Shown here: piece by piece, positions 41,560 to 52,300 of the stretch
How the letters are laid out: each line of letters starts with the position of its first letter
How positions within the stretch are numbered: the first letter of the stretch is position 1
Assembly (NCBI GenBank): GCA_024234815.1
Contig: JACKNO010000003.1
Location: 372,001 to 436,000, forward strand
Reading direction: 5' to 3'
Length of the DNA: 64,000 nucleotides
Source: Pseudomonadales bacterium
GTDB taxonomy: Bacteria; Pseudomonadota; Gammaproteobacteria; Pseudomonadales; Halieaceae
Notes under the pieces: generated by a model
Databases searched by the model: none
Told to the model about the DNA's origin: nothing
The model's input: only the letters and a program-made list of their open reading frames with translations
Translations under genes and position numbers: made by a program

Positions 41560-41858
41560 AGGTACGAAACAATAAAAATAATAGCTACCGTAATAAAAAT
41601 AACATGTTCGGCTATGGACCTGGATGGGGAAGTCAGCTTCCCCTTCAATTTCGTGGTGAACAGGTAGGGTTGGGTCAGCGTTTATCTGACCAACTGGATT
41701 GCCCGGGAACAGCGTTGAAGCTGAACCCAGAGCAGAATGGGCATCTGAAATAAAGTAACGCTTTAATTGCGTGCGATAAAAATAACAACACTCAAGAAAT
41801 AACAATAACTCTCGAAGTGAGACCTGGATGGGGAAAACGCTGTTTTCCCTTTCATTCT
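41560..41858 (+). ncRNA. CrcZ-like Hfq-titrating regulatory RNA (predicted)
   Basis: The region from the sigma-54 start to the terminator is non-coding and structured. It holds four A-rich clusters of the AAYAAYAA type: AACAATAAAAATAATA (about 41568-41583), AATAAAAATAACA (41592-41604), AAAAATAACAACA (41778-41790) and AAATAACAATAACT (41797-41810). Two copies of GACCTGGATGGGGAA (about 41617 and 41821) each start a hairpin: GGGGAAG-TCAG-CTTCCCC at 41626-41643 and GGGAAAAC-GCT-GTTTTCCC at 41831-41849. A third hairpin is GTTGGGTCAG / CTGACCAAC (41669-41694). In Pseudomonas crcZ occupies this same cbrB-pcnB gap and uses such A-rich motifs to bind Hfq/Crc. No sequence identity to crcZ is claimed. 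It could be one RNA of about 300 nt, or a shorter RNA ending at the first hairpin plus longer readthrough. Confidence 0.75.
41830..41858 (+). terminator. Rho-independent terminator of the CrcZ-like RNA
   Basis: 8-bp stem GGGAAAAC / GTTTTCCC with a 3-base loop, followed by TTTCATTCT. Confidence 0.75.
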
Positions 41859-41950
41859 CGCACCTGCGCCTTTCATCTCCAGGACCCCAAACCACCTATC
41901 CGACTGTGTTAGACTTCGCGGCTAACTGACACCGGCACAGGCACAACTGT

Positions 41951-43246
41951 TTGAAAATCATTCCCAGGGATCAACACTGCGTATCCCGTAAAAACATCAG
42001 CGACGGCGCGCTCAAGGTAATGTCCCGGCTTCGCGGCGGCGGGCACCAGGCCTACCTCGTGGGGGGCGCAGTGCGCGACCTACTGCTGGGAGGGCATCCC
42101 AAGGACTTTGACATCGCGACAGATGCCACGCCGGAAACCGTGCACGCGCTGTTTCGCAACTCCCGTATCATCGGCCGCCGCTTTCGCATCGTGCATGTAC
42201 GCTTCGGTCGTGAAATCATCGAAGTCACCACTTTCCGCGGCCATCACGACAGCGACCCCGAGCAGTCCGCAGAAGCCGGCGGCAATCGCTCGCGCCAATC
42301 CGCCAGCGGCCTGCTGTTGCGGGACAATGTCTACGGCACCCTGGAGGAAGACGCGGTGCGCCGCGACCTGACCGTGAACGCCTTGTATTACGATTCCGGG
42401 AATTTTGAGGTATTCGACCATGTCGATGGGTTGCGAGACCTGGAGCGTCGCGCCATCCGCATCATCGGAGAGCCGGCGGCGCGGTACACGGAAGACCCGG
42501 TACGAATGCTTCGAGTGCTGCGCTTCGCGGCCAAGCTACAATTCAACATAGAGCCGCACACCGCTCGCGCTATCCCGGCTTGCGCCCACCTGCTGGCGGA
42601 AGTTCCCGCCGCACGCCTGTTCGACGAGTTCCTCAAACTCTTCCTTGCAGGGCATGCGGAAGCCACGTTCAATCACTTACTGAAACACAAGCTGCTGGGC
42701 TATCTTTTCCCGGATACCGACGAGCACATGCGCAGGGACCCCACGGCACTGGCACTTGTGCGCGCCGCCATGGTCAGCACCGACCAGCGCATAGCGGCGG
42801 ACAAGCCGGTGACACCGGCATTCATTCTCGCCGCCCTGCTTTGGCCAGTGGTCTCGCACCGGGCACAGCAACTGCAGGATCGCGGCGATTCGCAGATGCC
42901 GGCAATGCACAGCGCCGCCCAGGAGGCCATCTCCGAAGCAACCCACCATATATCCATCCCCAGGCGCTTCAGTCAGCCCATGCGGGAGATATGGGAATTC
43001 CAGCTGCGCCTGCAAAACCGGCGCGGCCGCAAAGCCGCTGAACTGGTCGATCATCGCCGGTTTCGCGCCGCATACGACTTTTTGCTATTGCGCGAGCAGG
43101 CCGGCGAGGACACCGGTGGCCTGGGTGACTGGTGGACCGGGTTCCAGGAACTCTCCATGGAGCAGCGAGTGCAGCAGGCCGCCAAAGAACAGGCACCGGG
43201 CGGCAGACGCAGGTCCCGCAACCGACGCGCCAGCCCGGGCGCATGA
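41951..43246 (+). CDS. pcnB: Poly(A) polymerase I
   Basis: 431 residues beginning with TTG (LKIIPRDQHCVS). Nucleotidyltransferase motif YLVGGAVRDLLLGG...DFDIATDA (about 35-60), RRDLTVNALYYD (about 137-148) and VDGLRDLERRAIRIIGEP; C-terminal basic tail (GRRRSRNRR). Adds 3' poly(A) tails that promote RNA decay. Overlaps folK by 4 bases. Confidence 0.96.
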   Translation: MKIIPRDQHCVSRKNISDGALKVMSRLRGGGHQAYLVGGAVRDLLLGGHPKDFDIATDATPETVHALFRNSRIIGRRFRIVHVRFGREIIEVTTFRGHHDSDPEQSAEAGGNRSRQSASGLLLRDNVYGTLEEDAVRRDLTVNALYYDSGNFEVFDHVDGLRDLERRAIRIIGEPAARYTEDPVRMLRVLRFAAKLQFNIEPHTARAIPACAHLLAEVPAARLFDEFLKLFLAGHAEATFNHLLKHKLLGYLFPDTDEHMRRDPTALALVRAAMVSTDQRIAADKPVTPAFILAALLWPVVSHRAQQLQDRGDSQMPAMHSAAQEAISEATHHISIPRRFSQPMREIWEFQLRLQNRRGRKAAELVDHRRFRAAYDFLLLREQAGEDTGGLGDWWTGFQELSMEQRVQQAAKEQAPGGRRRSRNRRASPGA

Positions 43247-43782
43247 TCCCGGTCTACATTGGCCTGGGCAGTAACCTGTGTGAACCGATACGACAATTGC
43301 GGGACGCAATTGTCGCGCTGGACCAACTATCCGCTTCAAGGCTGGTACAGGTGTCCAGCGCCTATCGCAGCGCCGCCGTCGGACCCGGGGAGCAGCCGGA
43401 TTACCTGAATGCCGTGGCTTTACTGGACACAGCACTGGAACCCCAGGCCTTGCTGGAGGCGCTGCAGGGCATCGAGCAGGCCCAGGGGCGGGAGCGAAAA
43501 GTGCGCTGGGGCGCCCGCAGCCTGGATCTGGATATCCTGCTTTACGGCGATTCAATAGTATCGACGGGTTCGCTGACCATCCCCCACCCCGAAATGCGAC
43601 GGCGCAATTTCGTACTTTATCCGCTGGCGGAGATCAGCGGACTCAATTTGATACTGCCTGACGGAACGGAACTTGCTACATTGCTCTCCCAATGCCCGCG
43701 GGAAAATCTGGCCAACACCGGCCTGCGGTTAACACATCGAGATGCCCACGCCCCCCCAGGACGTGGGCTGACAAGGAGATGA
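43243..43782 (+). CDS. folK: HPPK, 6-hydroxymethyl-dihydropterin pyrophosphokinase
   Basis: 179 residues from the ATG inside the pcnB stop (ATGA). YIGLGSNLCEP (about 5-15), ERKVRWGARSLDLDILLYG (about 85-103) with the catalytic metal-binding aspartates, and IPHPEMRRRNFVLYPLAEI. Folate biosynthesis. Confidence 0.97.
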   Translation: MIPVYIGLGSNLCEPIRQLRDAIVALDQLSASRLVQVSSAYRSAAVGPGEQPDYLNAVALLDTALEPQALLEALQGIEQAQGRERKVRWGARSLDLDILLYGDSIVSTGSLTIPHPEMRRRNFVLYPLAEISGLNLILPDGTELATLLSQCPRENLANTGLRLTHRDAHAPPGRGLTRR

Positions 43783-43791
43783 ACCCACCCA

Positions 43792-44472
43792 ATGCCTCAT
43801 AACCAGGCGATCAAGGTCGATCTGAAAGGGCGCAAGCCTCCGGGCTATATTGCCGTGGAGGGCCCCATCGGCGTGGGCAAAACCACCCTCGCCAAGCGTC
43901 TGGCTGCCAGCTTCAATTACCAGATGGTGCTGGAGAACGCGGAGGAAAACCCGTTCCTGGACAGGTTCTATCGCAACCGCAAGCAGGCGGCCCTCGCCAC
44001 CCAGTTATTCTTCCTCTTCCAGCGCTCCCAGAAACTGCACGATATGCGCCAGGCGGATATTTTCGAACCGGTGAGAGTGGCCGATTTCCTGATCGAGAAG
44101 GACCCCCTGTTTGCCAGGGTCAACCTGGACGACGACGAGTACCGGCTTTACGAAAAGGTGTACCGGCAACTCACTATCGATGCTCCGCGACCCGACCTGG
44201 TGATCTACCTCCAGGCCGCTCCGGACGTGCTGCTGGGGCGTATAGAGAACCGGGGAATAGCAGCGGAGCGGGCAATTGAGCGGGACTACCTGGAGCGCCT
44301 GAACGAAGTGTACAGCGACTTCTTTCTATATTACGATGACGCGCCTCTGCTGATCGTCAATGCCAGTGAAATCGACCTCGCCAACAACGATGCAGACTAC
44401 ACTCATCTGGTGGACTACCTGTTGGAAATTCGCAGCGGTCGCCACTATTTCAACCCTACTTTTTTCGGGTAG
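43792..44472 (+). CDS. Deoxynucleoside kinase (dAK/dGK type)
   Basis: 226 residues. P-loop VEGPIGVGKTTLAKRL (about 22-37), FEPVRVADFLIEKDPLFA (about 87-104, ERS-like equivalent region) and LID region RIENRGIAAERAIERDYLERLNEVY. Salvages deoxynucleosides. Located between folK and panB as in many gammaproteobacterial relatives of the pcnB-panC block. Six bases separate it from panB. Confidence 0.92.
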   Translation: MPHNQAIKVDLKGRKPPGYIAVEGPIGVGKTTLAKRLAASFNYQMVLENAEENPFLDRFYRNRKQAALATQLFFLFQRSQKLHDMRQADIFEPVRVADFLIEKDPLFARVNLDDDEYRLYEKVYRQLTIDAPRPDLVIYLQAAPDVLLGRIENRGIAAERAIERDYLERLNEVYSDFFLYYDDAPLLIVNASEIDLANNDADYTHLVDYLLEIRSGRHYFNPTFFG

Positions 44473-44478
44473 AGCTAC

Positions 44479-45270
44479 ATGGCCAAGGTAACCATAAGCA
44501 CCCTGGGCAAAATGAAGGCCGCCAGGGAAAAATTCGTCTGCATTACGGCCTACGACGCCACGTTTGCCCGCATCATATGCGAGGCTGGCGCCGAGACAAT
44601 CCTGGTGGGCGACTCGCTGGGGATGGTCTTGCAGGGGCACGACAGTACCATCCCGGTCACCATGGAGCACATGGCCTACCACACCGAATGCGTATGCCGT
44701 GCGGCCACCGATGCACTGGTCATCGCCGATATGCCGTTCATGACCTACACCAGGGCGGAACAGGCGATGGCGAATGCGACCCGGCTGATGCAAGCCGGGG
44801 CGCAGATGGTCAAAATGGAAGGGGGCACCTGGCTCAGCGGGACTATCAGCAAACTGGTCGAACGCGGTATCCCGGTGTGTGCGCACCTGGGGCTTACTCC
44901 CCAATCGGTAAACACATTCGGCGGCTTCAAGGTGCAGGGGCGCACCCCAAAAGAAGCAAAGTCCATTCTTGCGGACGCGGTCGAGATCAAGGACGCGGGC
45001 GCCAGCCTCTTGGTCCTGGAATGCGTTCCCGCCGATCTGGCCAGCGATATCAGCCGCAAGCTGGATATCCCTGTCATCGGTATCGGCGCAGGGCCCGGCA
45101 CCGACGCCCAGGTACTGGTGATGCATGATTTGCTGGGGCTGTCCTCGCATACCGCGCGCTTCGTCCAGAATTTCATGGCGGGCCAGAGCACCATCCAGGG
45201 TGCACTAAAAGCGTTTGTCGATGCGGTTAAAGCCGGCGAGTACCCCCGGGAAGAACACTCCTATCGCTAG
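44479..45270 (+). CDS. panB: Ketopantoate hydroxymethyltransferase
   Basis: 263 residues. AYDATFARIICEAGAETILVGDSLGMVLQG (about 25-54) holds the metal-binding Asp; KMEGG (about 113-117), AHLGLTPQSVNTFGGFKVQG and VIGIGAGPGTDAQVLV are diagnostic. First step of pantothenate synthesis. Confidence 0.98.
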   Translation: MAKVTISTLGKMKAAREKFVCITAYDATFARIICEAGAETILVGDSLGMVLQGHDSTIPVTMEHMAYHTECVCRAATDALVIADMPFMTYTRAEQAMANATRLMQAGAQMVKMEGGTWLSGTISKLVERGIPVCAHLGLTPQSVNTFGGFKVQGRTPKEAKSILADAVEIKDAGASLLVLECVPADLASDISRKLDIPVIGIGAGPGTDAQVLVMHDLLGLSSHTARFVQNFMAGQSTIQGALKAFVDAVKAGEYPREEHSYR

Positions 45271-45617
45271 AATCCGCATACCGCGTACCGCCCCCCTCAG
45301 CGGACACCCCCCGGATCGTCCAGGGCCGGGCTTATCCCGACAGCCGGTTCCGCCCAACCGTCCAGCGCTGCATGAGCCGCCGGTAAGTCCCTGAAATTAC
45401 ACACATCCTCACCCGTGATCCAGATCATAGAAACTGGCAAAACTGCTTCTTTTGGTAACAGTTTGTGTGAATTTTTCCTAAAATTTCGTTGCCGGGTTCC
45501 TGGCCTTGGTCCATACTTTCGGTCCCTTGGCGGATTGACAACCTCCCGGGTAGGCAGCACAGCCTTGTTTACCGCGCGTGTAGCATCACCGTTCCGCATT
45601 TAAGGGATGAGGTCGAT
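45271..45617. other. Gap between panB and panC
   Basis: No convincing gene. TTGCCG (45489-45494) and CATACT (45512-45517) are 17 bases apart and could be a sigma-70 promoter for panC, with leader to 45617. No terminator for panB is obvious. The interval separates two genes that are often adjacent. Confidence 0.4.
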
Positions 45618-46505
45618 ATGCGAACTTACAGCAGCAATGCACAATTACAATCAGCCCTCGATCTCTTTCGTGGGAACGGCCTGAGCGTGGCCTTCGTGCC
45701 CACGATGGGAAATTTGCACGAGGGGCATCTCAACCTCGTGCGCAAGGCCCGCGCTCTGTGCGATGTGGTGGTAGTGAGTATTTTCGTCAACCCACTACAG
45801 TTTGGGCCTGCGGAAGATCTGGATGCCTATCCCCGCACCATGGCGGCCGACAAGGAAAAACTGTTCAGTGAAGGCGTGCAGATTCTGTATGCTCCCGACG
45901 TTACCGAAATCTACCCCGAAGGCATGTCCATCCAGACGCAGGTGCGTGTTCCCGGCCTGTCGGAAACCCTGTGCGGCAGCAGCCGACCGGGCCACTTTGA
46001 CGGTGTCACCACGGTGGTCGCCAAGCTCTTCAACATCGTGCGGCCGGACATCGCGGTATTTGGCGAGAAAGACTTCCAACAGCTGTCTATCGTACGCAAG
46101 ATGGTGAGAGACCTGTGTATGCCGGTGCGTATCGTGGGAGTGGCGACGACCCGCGATGAGGACGGCCTGGCCAAGAGCTCGCGCAACGGGTTCCTCTCAC
46201 CCGAGCAGCGCCATATCGCACCTGTGATTCACCAGACACTAAACAGTTGCCGCGAGGCCATAGCCTGCGGTTTCGACAACTTTCTGCAACTGGAATCCCA
46301 CGCCCGCATGAAATTGCTACAGGCGGGCCTCGAGCCGGATTATTTCGCCATTCGCGACGCCAGTACCCTGCGCGCTGTCACCGAAGAGACTGAAGAAATC
46401 GCAATTCTCGCGGCGGCAAGGCTGGGTTCTACCCGCCTGATAGACAACGTGCGCCTCGCCCTGAACCCGGTGTCCGACTGGGGCATGCTCGCTGACGGCC
46501 GCTAG
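45618..46505 (+). CDS. panC: Pantothenate synthetase
   Basis: 295 residues from the ATG at 45618 (ribosome-binding GGATGAGG). [15 protein letters not shown] (about 28-42), [19 protein letters not shown] (about 56-74), FGEKDFQQL (about 149-157) and the KSSRN nucleotide loop (about 187-191). Joins pantoate and beta-alanine. Confidence 0.97.
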   Translation: MRTYSSNAQLQSALDLFRGNGLSVAFVPTMGNLHEGHLNLVRKARALCDVVVVSIFVNPLQFGPAEDLDAYPRTMAADKEKLFSEGVQILYAPDVTEIYPEGMSIQTQVRVPGLSETLCGSSRPGHFDGVTTVVAKLFNIVRPDIAVFGEKDFQQLSIVRKMVRDLCMPVRIVGVATTRDEDGLAKSSRNGFLSPEQRHIAPVIHQTLNSCREAIACGFDNFLQLESHARMKLLQAGLEPDYFAIRDASTLRAVTEETEEIAILAAARLGSTRLIDNVRLALNPVSDWGMLADGR

Positions 46506-46574
46506 GCCAGCACAACCGGCCAACCCGTTTCGAAACGGCTCTCGCTTCAGATTCATTGTTCGACTTTGGTCGGC

Positions 46575-46602
46575 TTGCGCAATTGTGTGGGCGAAGTATT
46601 AT
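46575..46602 (+). promoter_or_regulatory. Possible sigma-70 promoter of acs
   Basis: TTGCGC (46575-46580) and TATTAT (46597-46602) with a 16-base spacer, 38 bases before the acs ATG. Confidence 0.4.
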
Positions 46603-46639
46603 TTCAACTCACTCCTATACTCTCAAGGGAACGGTCGCC

Positions 46640-48571
46640 ATGTCTGAATTTCCTACCCATCCAGTGCCAGCCAACTTCAAGGACGCCCACATCAACGCGG
46701 AGCAATACCAGTCGATGTACCAGCGTTCCATCAAGGACCGCGATAACTTCTGGAGCGAGATGGCAAAGGAATTCCTGTCATGGGACAAACCCTGGGACAG
46801 GGTTCTCAGCTACGACTTTACCAGGGGCGAGGCCGAGTGGTTCGCCGGTGGCACCCTGAATGTCAGCTACAACTGCATAGACCGACACCTGCCTCAGCGC
46901 GCCAACCAGACCGCTTTTATCTGGGAGGGCGACAATCCCGCCGATAGCAAGCACATCACCTACGCCGAACTCAAAGAGCAGGTGTGCAGGCTGGCGAATG
47001 CGCTCAAGGCACGCGGGGTGGCTCGGGGAGACCGCGTCTGCATCTACATGCCCATGATCCCCGAAGCCGCCTTCGCCATGTTGGCCTGCGCCCGCATCGG
47101 CGCGGTGCATTCGGTGGTGTTTGGCGGTTTCTCGCCGGAAGCACTGAAAGACCGGATCCTGGATTCCGATTGCAGGGTGCTTATCACCGCCGACGAAGGT
47201 GTGCGTGGCGGCAGGCATATCCCTCTGAAGATTAACGCGGATATGGCGTTGCAAGCCTGCCCCGGTGTTCACACCTGCCTGGTGGTGAAGCGCACCGGCG
47301 CCGACGTGGCCTGGCAGGAGGGTCGCGATATCTGGTACCACGATGCCACAGACAGCGCCGAAGCCGAGTGCCCGCCGGAGTCCATGGATGCGGAAGACCC
47401 GCTGTTTATCCTGTACACCTCCGGTTCTACCGGCAAACCCAAGGGGGTACTCCACACTACTGGCGGATACCTGCTGCAGGCGGCAATGACCTTCAAATAT
47501 GTTTTCGATTACCGCGAAGGCGAAATCTACTGGTGCACAGCCGACGTGGGCTGGGTGACCGGCCACACGTATATCGTCTACGGCCCCCTGGCGAACGGCG
47601 CTATCTCGCTGATCTTCGAGGGCGTCCCCACCTACCCGGACGCGGGTCGCTGCTGGGAGGTCGTGGACAAACACCAGGTCAACACCTTTTACACCGCCCC
47701 GACAGCCATACGCGCCCTCCACGCGATGGGTGACGAGCCGGTCAAGCGCAGTTCCCGCGCCAGCCTGAGGCTGCTGGGCACTGTAGGCGAACCCATCAAC
47801 CCGGAAGCCTGGAACTGGTACTACGAGGTCGTGGGCGACTCCCGCTGCCCGATTGTCGACACATGGTGGCAAACCGAGACCGGGGGGCACATGATCACTC
47901 CCCTGCCGGGGGCCACTCCCCTCAAGCCCGGCTCCGCCACCGTGCCCTTTTTCGGGGTGGAACTGGCGCTGCTCAACGAAGACGGCTCCGAAATCGAAGG
48001 CGCGGGCGCCGGCTATCTTGTGGTGAAATCCTCCTGGCCCGGCCAGATTCGCAGCGTGTACGGCGACCACCAGCGGATGATAGAGACATACTTCAGCCAC
48101 TATCCCGGCTACTATTTTACGGGTGACGGCGCTTCCAGGGACGCGGATGGCTACTACTGGATCACAGGCCGGGTGGACGATGTTCTCAACGTCTCAGGTC
48201 ACCGCATGGGTACCGCCGAGGTCGAGAGCGCCCTGGTACTGCACGAGAAAATTGCCGAGGCGGCAGTCGTGGGTTTCCCCCACGACATCAAGGGACAGGG
48301 CATCTACGCCTACGTCACGCCGATGCAGGGGGTAGAACCCAGTGAAGAGTTGCGCGCAGAGCTTATCGCTCTGTGTGTCAAGGAGATAGGCGCGATTGCC
48401 AAACCGGACGTGATTCAGTGGGCGCCGGGGCTGCCCAAGACCCGGTCGGGCAAAATCATGCGCAGAATCCTGCGGAAAATCGCCGAGAATGAGTTGGACA
48501 GCCTCGGCGACACCAGCACACTCGCCGACCCCGCCGTGGTGGACAGCCTGGTGGCCGATCGCCCGAAATAG
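46640..48571 (+). CDS. acs: Acetyl-CoA synthetase
   Basis: 643 residues from the ATG at 46640. ANL-family motifs: [20 protein letters not shown] (about 258-277), [11 protein letters not shown] (about 380-390), [12 protein letters not shown] (about 408-419), [24 protein letters not shown] (about 490-513) and the C-terminal acetylatable lysine in [11 protein letters not shown] (about 600-610). Activates acetate. Close to cbrAB, whose network governs use of such substrates in Pseudomonas. Confidence 0.97.
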   Translation: MSEFPTHPVPANFKDAHINAEQYQSMYQRSIKDRDNFWSEMAKEFLSWDKPWDRVLSYDFTRGEAEWFAGGTLNVSYNCIDRHLPQRANQTAFIWEGDNPADSKHITYAELKEQVCRLANALKARGVARGDRVCIYMPMIPEAAFAMLACARIGAVHSVVFGGFSPEALKDRILDSDCRVLITADEGVRGGRHIPLKINADMALQACPGVHTCLVVKRTGADVAWQEGRDIWYHDATDSAEAECPPESMDAEDPLFILYTSGSTGKPKGVLHTTGGYLLQAAMTFKYVFDYREGEIYWCTADVGWVTGHTYIVYGPLANGAISLIFEGVPTYPDAGRCWEVVDKHQVNTFYTAPTAIRALHAMGDEPVKRSSRASLRLLGTVGEPINPEAWNWYYEVVGDSRCPIVDTWWQTETGGHMITPLPGATPLKPGSATVPFFGVELALLNEDGSEIEGAGAGYLVVKSSWPGQIRSVYGDHQRMIETYFSHYPGYYFTGDGASRDADGYYWITGRVDDVLNVSGHRMGTAEVESALVLHEKIAEAAVVGFPHDIKGQGIYAYVTPMQGVEPSEELRAELIALCVKEIGAIAKPDVIQWAPGLPKTRSGKIMRRILRKIAENELDSLGDTSTLADPAVVDSLVADRPK

Positions 48572-48679
48572 TTATAACTGCACCCTGTGAGAGCATCTGG
48601 CGACGGGCTATCACCGCCAGCCCAATGAGCTGCTATTGCGGTTGATCCACCGGCGTAGCATGGAAATGCGGGCGGGCTT

Positions 48680-49138
48680 TCAGGTGCAGGATATCCCCAG
48701 TTGCATCCGGTAGTCGCCGCGCGCCGGCTCCCTGCCCTCTTTGGGATACGGGTCCACTCCCAACAGGCGCAACTCACAACCCAGTGCACTAACGGCCGCT
48801 GGCTGGCCCCTGAGCGGGTGCAGCAGCTTGACCTCAACCGCGGCCTGCCGGGGGTCAACCACCTCCAGCGTCACCGCTATCTGGCCCGCCCAGACGCACG
48901 CGCTTCCCGTGGGGCAGCGCGAATCATCCAGTGTCAGCCAGCGCAACCGAAGCTCGCCGTAGCGGCCAATTTCGTCAAACCGAAGCTCCACTATCGCGGC
49001 GGGGTTCGGCGCACCCGGTGTCGCGACCGCAACATCAGCTACAATTCCGGGCTCGGTGCCCGGCCCGGCCGCGGTGGCGCCGTGAACGCAGGGAAGGGCC
49101 AGCAGCGCTAGGCTGCATATCCGCAAAAGTATCTTCAA
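48680..49138 (-). CDS. Hypothetical secreted protein, 152 aa
   Basis: Signal peptide about 1-23 (LLRICSLALLALPCVHGATA). The conserved-looking DDSRCPTGSACVWAGQ (about 70-85) is a motif found in small secreted proteins of unknown function. Two further cysteines near the end (LGCELRLLG, LGISCT) may form disulfides. No partner gene nearby. Confidence 0.7.
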   Translation of the reverse strand: MKILLRICSLALLALPCVHGATAAGPGTEPGIVADVAVATPGAPNPAAIVELRFDEIGRYGELRLRWLTLDDSRCPTGSACVWAGQIAVTLEVVDPRQAAVEVKLLHPLRGQPAAVSALGCELRLLGVDPYPKEGREPARGDYRMQLGISCT

Positions 49139-49278
49139 TCTCGCCCCCCTCTTATTCCAGATGTCACCCGGTGAGGCGCAGATTGTACCTCGTTAAACAC
49201 ATCAGCCCCCACGCGCGCCGGGATTCGAAACAGGCCCAACGGGCATACCACTACTGTTCCCGGGCATATCCCCGATAC

Positions 49279-49304
49279 AAAAAATCCCGGCCGGGGCCGG
49301 GATT
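49279..49304 (-). terminator. Terminator of the M4 protease gene
   Basis: AATCCCGGCC-GG-GGCCGGGATT (49283-49304), a 10-bp perfect stem, followed on the minus strand by a run of U (AAAAAA on the plus strand at about 49279-49284). Confidence 0.85.
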
Positions 49305-49367
49305 GGATAGGTCTGCTACAAAGAGCTGGTCAGGAGGGGCTCTTGGGAGCAGCCCCGACTCCTGTTA

Positions 49368-52300
49368 CTACGGTACCGGCGTGCAGCGTGGCAGGGTGCA
49401 CAGCAAGGTACACTGCCGTGCGTCTGAGACTTCGATCGTCCCATTGCCATCGTTGTCGCGCAGATCACCCGGTAGCGCGGGCTCATTGCGTGCAGCCGTG
49501 ATCAGGCCTATGTCTACACGATCGACCGAGCCGTTGCCATCGATATCGCACTGCAATTGCGGTGCTTCATCGCAGGTCAGCGCCACATCATCGACCTGGG
49601 CGTACCAGTCGTAATCATCCGTGTTCGGGTCATAGTAGTGCCACCTGACCTGCACGTTCGCCTCGCCAAGGTAGGCCGAGAGATCAATCGACACTGCTTC
49701 GCCAGGCGCGTTGAATAGCCCGTTAACCGGGTGATCCTCGTTCCAGGACAGTGCATTGGTCCAGGTAGTACCGCCGTCCACACTGACATCGACATCGAGG
49801 AAGTCCAGATTGGCGTAGTTCTGGTAGTTTACCAGGTAGTCCAGGGACGCCGAGGTTGCAGTAGCCAGGCTGAAGCTGTTGCTGCGCAGCTCGGTATCAA
49901 ACTCCGCTACACCTGCTGCATCACTGGACACCGAGGCGGCGTCGCCGGTACTGGTGTAATTGCCACCGATACCGGAGTTCCCGATACTGGTCCAGATGAC
50001 ACCAGTGCCCTCATTATCAACGACACTCCAGCCTCCGCCGATGCCTTCCTCGAAGCCGACCGGGCCAGCGTTACAGGCAAGGTCTGTTTCGATCGGGGAA
50101 CACATGCTGGGAACCGGGGGAGTAGCCAGGTTATCACTGACGATCGCCTTATCGACAAAGAAGTTGGAGCCACCACCATTGGTAGCGAATATCTCTGAAT
50201 GGAACTCGATAGTGTGCACACCACCATCGGCGTAGGCCTTGATATCCACGGCTTGCTGGGTATAGCCCAACTGGCCACACAGCGGGCTGTTGCCATCTGT
50301 GAGGTATACCTGCGCGCCATCGACGGTGACTTCCATGTAGTCGTCGCCGCTGTCGCAGGCGATCTGCTCCAGGTCAAACACCAGCGTTGTAGCAGTCGCC
50401 GGAATAGTGACTGACTGGGATACCGAGCCCTCCTCTATGGCGGCAATACCACCGAACCAGGTCCAGTAGGTACCGTCAGACGGACCTGTGCCTGTGCCGG
50501 TTCCACAAGATGCGACGTCACAGATCGGGGTACCGAAGTTCGATGAAAACTCGTTCCAGGTGCCACCAAAGGGGCCTGCCTCAAAGCTGCCATCTACCAG
50601 GGCATTGCTGTTCATGCCCGGCGGTATCGGGTCGCTGCAACTGAAGCCGGATTCAACCTGGCAGACAGCGGAGCAGCCATCACCGCTCGCCGCATTGCCA
50701 TCGTCGCAGGTCTCGCCAATATCGAGGATGGAGTCGCCGCAGACGCCCAGCTGCTCATCCGAGCAGGAGTAGACCTGCACACTGTCGACGTACCAGCCGA
50801 TGATGCCGCTACAGCCGTCGACACCCAGGTCAAAACGCAACTGGACCGAGTCACCCGGTAACGCGACGCCCAGCAGGTTAACCTGGGACTGCCCCCAGCT
50901 ACCCGAGTTGGCGCCACCGTCGGTGCCGGTGAAGCCCTGTTCGCCAGCCAGCGGGTTATCGTTGCCGCCGCCGTTGATAGAGCTGTTATAGGGGTTGAAG
51001 GAGTAGGAGGCTCCCGGCACTACCGTCCAGGGGCCGCCGTTGACGCTCACCTTCAGGTTGCCACCGTCCCAACCGGACTCCGTGGCGACCCAGTGATCGA
51101 ACGCCACGCGGGGCACTTCGTTCAGGGGCAGCGCGATAACCGGGCTATCCAGGGCCACCGCCCCTGCTTCCGTGTCCAGGGCGCAGTCGCCGGTATTCAG
51201 GTCCGGCGCGAACGCGGCGAGGTTACCGGCGGCGCCGGCAGGCAGACCGCCTACCACGTCCCAGCCGGGGTTATCAAAAGAGGCGGGGTTGGCTACATCA
51301 TGGGAGCTGACGGTCCAGCCGGCAGGCAAGCCGCCTTCAAAGTCCTCGAACGCTATGGTTTGCACGGTTCCCAGCGCTTCACACAAAGCGGGGGCATCCG
51401 GCTCCAGCATTGGCTCGAAGCCGCACTGGGCAGGCGGTGTGCGCAGTTCGGTCGCCGCAATCGCCGCTGCAACCTGGTCGCAATCACCCTGGTCTATTAC
51501 TTCGCCGGAGACGCTGCCGTCGCCAAGATCAGCAAGGTCGGCGCCAATTAAAGCGCTGCACGATGCGTCCAGGGCATCGGCGTGATCAATAAAGTTGCTG
51601 GAGGGCGTGAGCATGTTCTGCGCGCCCCAATGTATGTGCGCGGCCTTGGTCAGGCCAATGCCTGCCACCGCGAAACCGTTGTAGTTGCCGCCATCGACCA
51701 TCAGCGCATAGGCATGATTCGGTACGCCGGAGTTGTAGTGCACTCCGCCCTGGTCACCGGTGAGACAGTAGTACTGTGCATCGCTGACCTTGCCGGGGTC
51801 ACCACCACAGGTCGGGGTCCACATGTCGCGGATCGGGGTGGCGAAACCGGTGGCGTCTTCGCCCATGACCCAGCGATAACTATTGTCACCACTGGCGCCG
51901 GGGCCATAGATCGAGCAGCTGCCGTCGCTGCGCAGCCCGCCGGGGGAGTCAGTACCGCGACCGTTGATCAGGTCGACAGTCTCACCCCAGATATCGGAAT
52001 AGGATTCGTTCAGGGCGCCAGACTGCCACTGGTAAATCAGGTTGTTGGTATATTCGGTGTAGGCGTGACCCCACTCATGGGCAGTCACGTCGTCGCTGGT
52101 TACATTTGGACAAAACGAAATGTAAGTACCGTTCCACGAAGCATTGGGACAGGCATCGCCACGGTTGAATATCGCATCCATCACGCCGCCAAGCCCGTCG
52201 AACGAATCGCGCATGAAGGCATTGATAAACAGGTCGTAAGTCTCTCCGGAGGCGTAGATCATGTTGTCTGCCTCGGTAGTGCCGGTGGGCAGAGGGTTGC

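Noticed and set aside
41626..41656. First hairpin of the CrcZ-like RNA as a definite terminator
   Set aside because: The following sequence TTCAATTTCG is a weak U tract, so termination here is left as a possibility only.
45297..45599. 100-codon minus-strand frame between panB and panC
   Set aside because: Basic, proline-rich shadow composition; overlaps a probable panC promoter; no homology recognised.
46778..48100. 440-codon open frame on the minus strand inside acs
   Set aside because: It is a shadow of the GC-rich acs gene: no domain, low-complexity composition, and the sense frame is a perfect acetyl-CoA synthetase.
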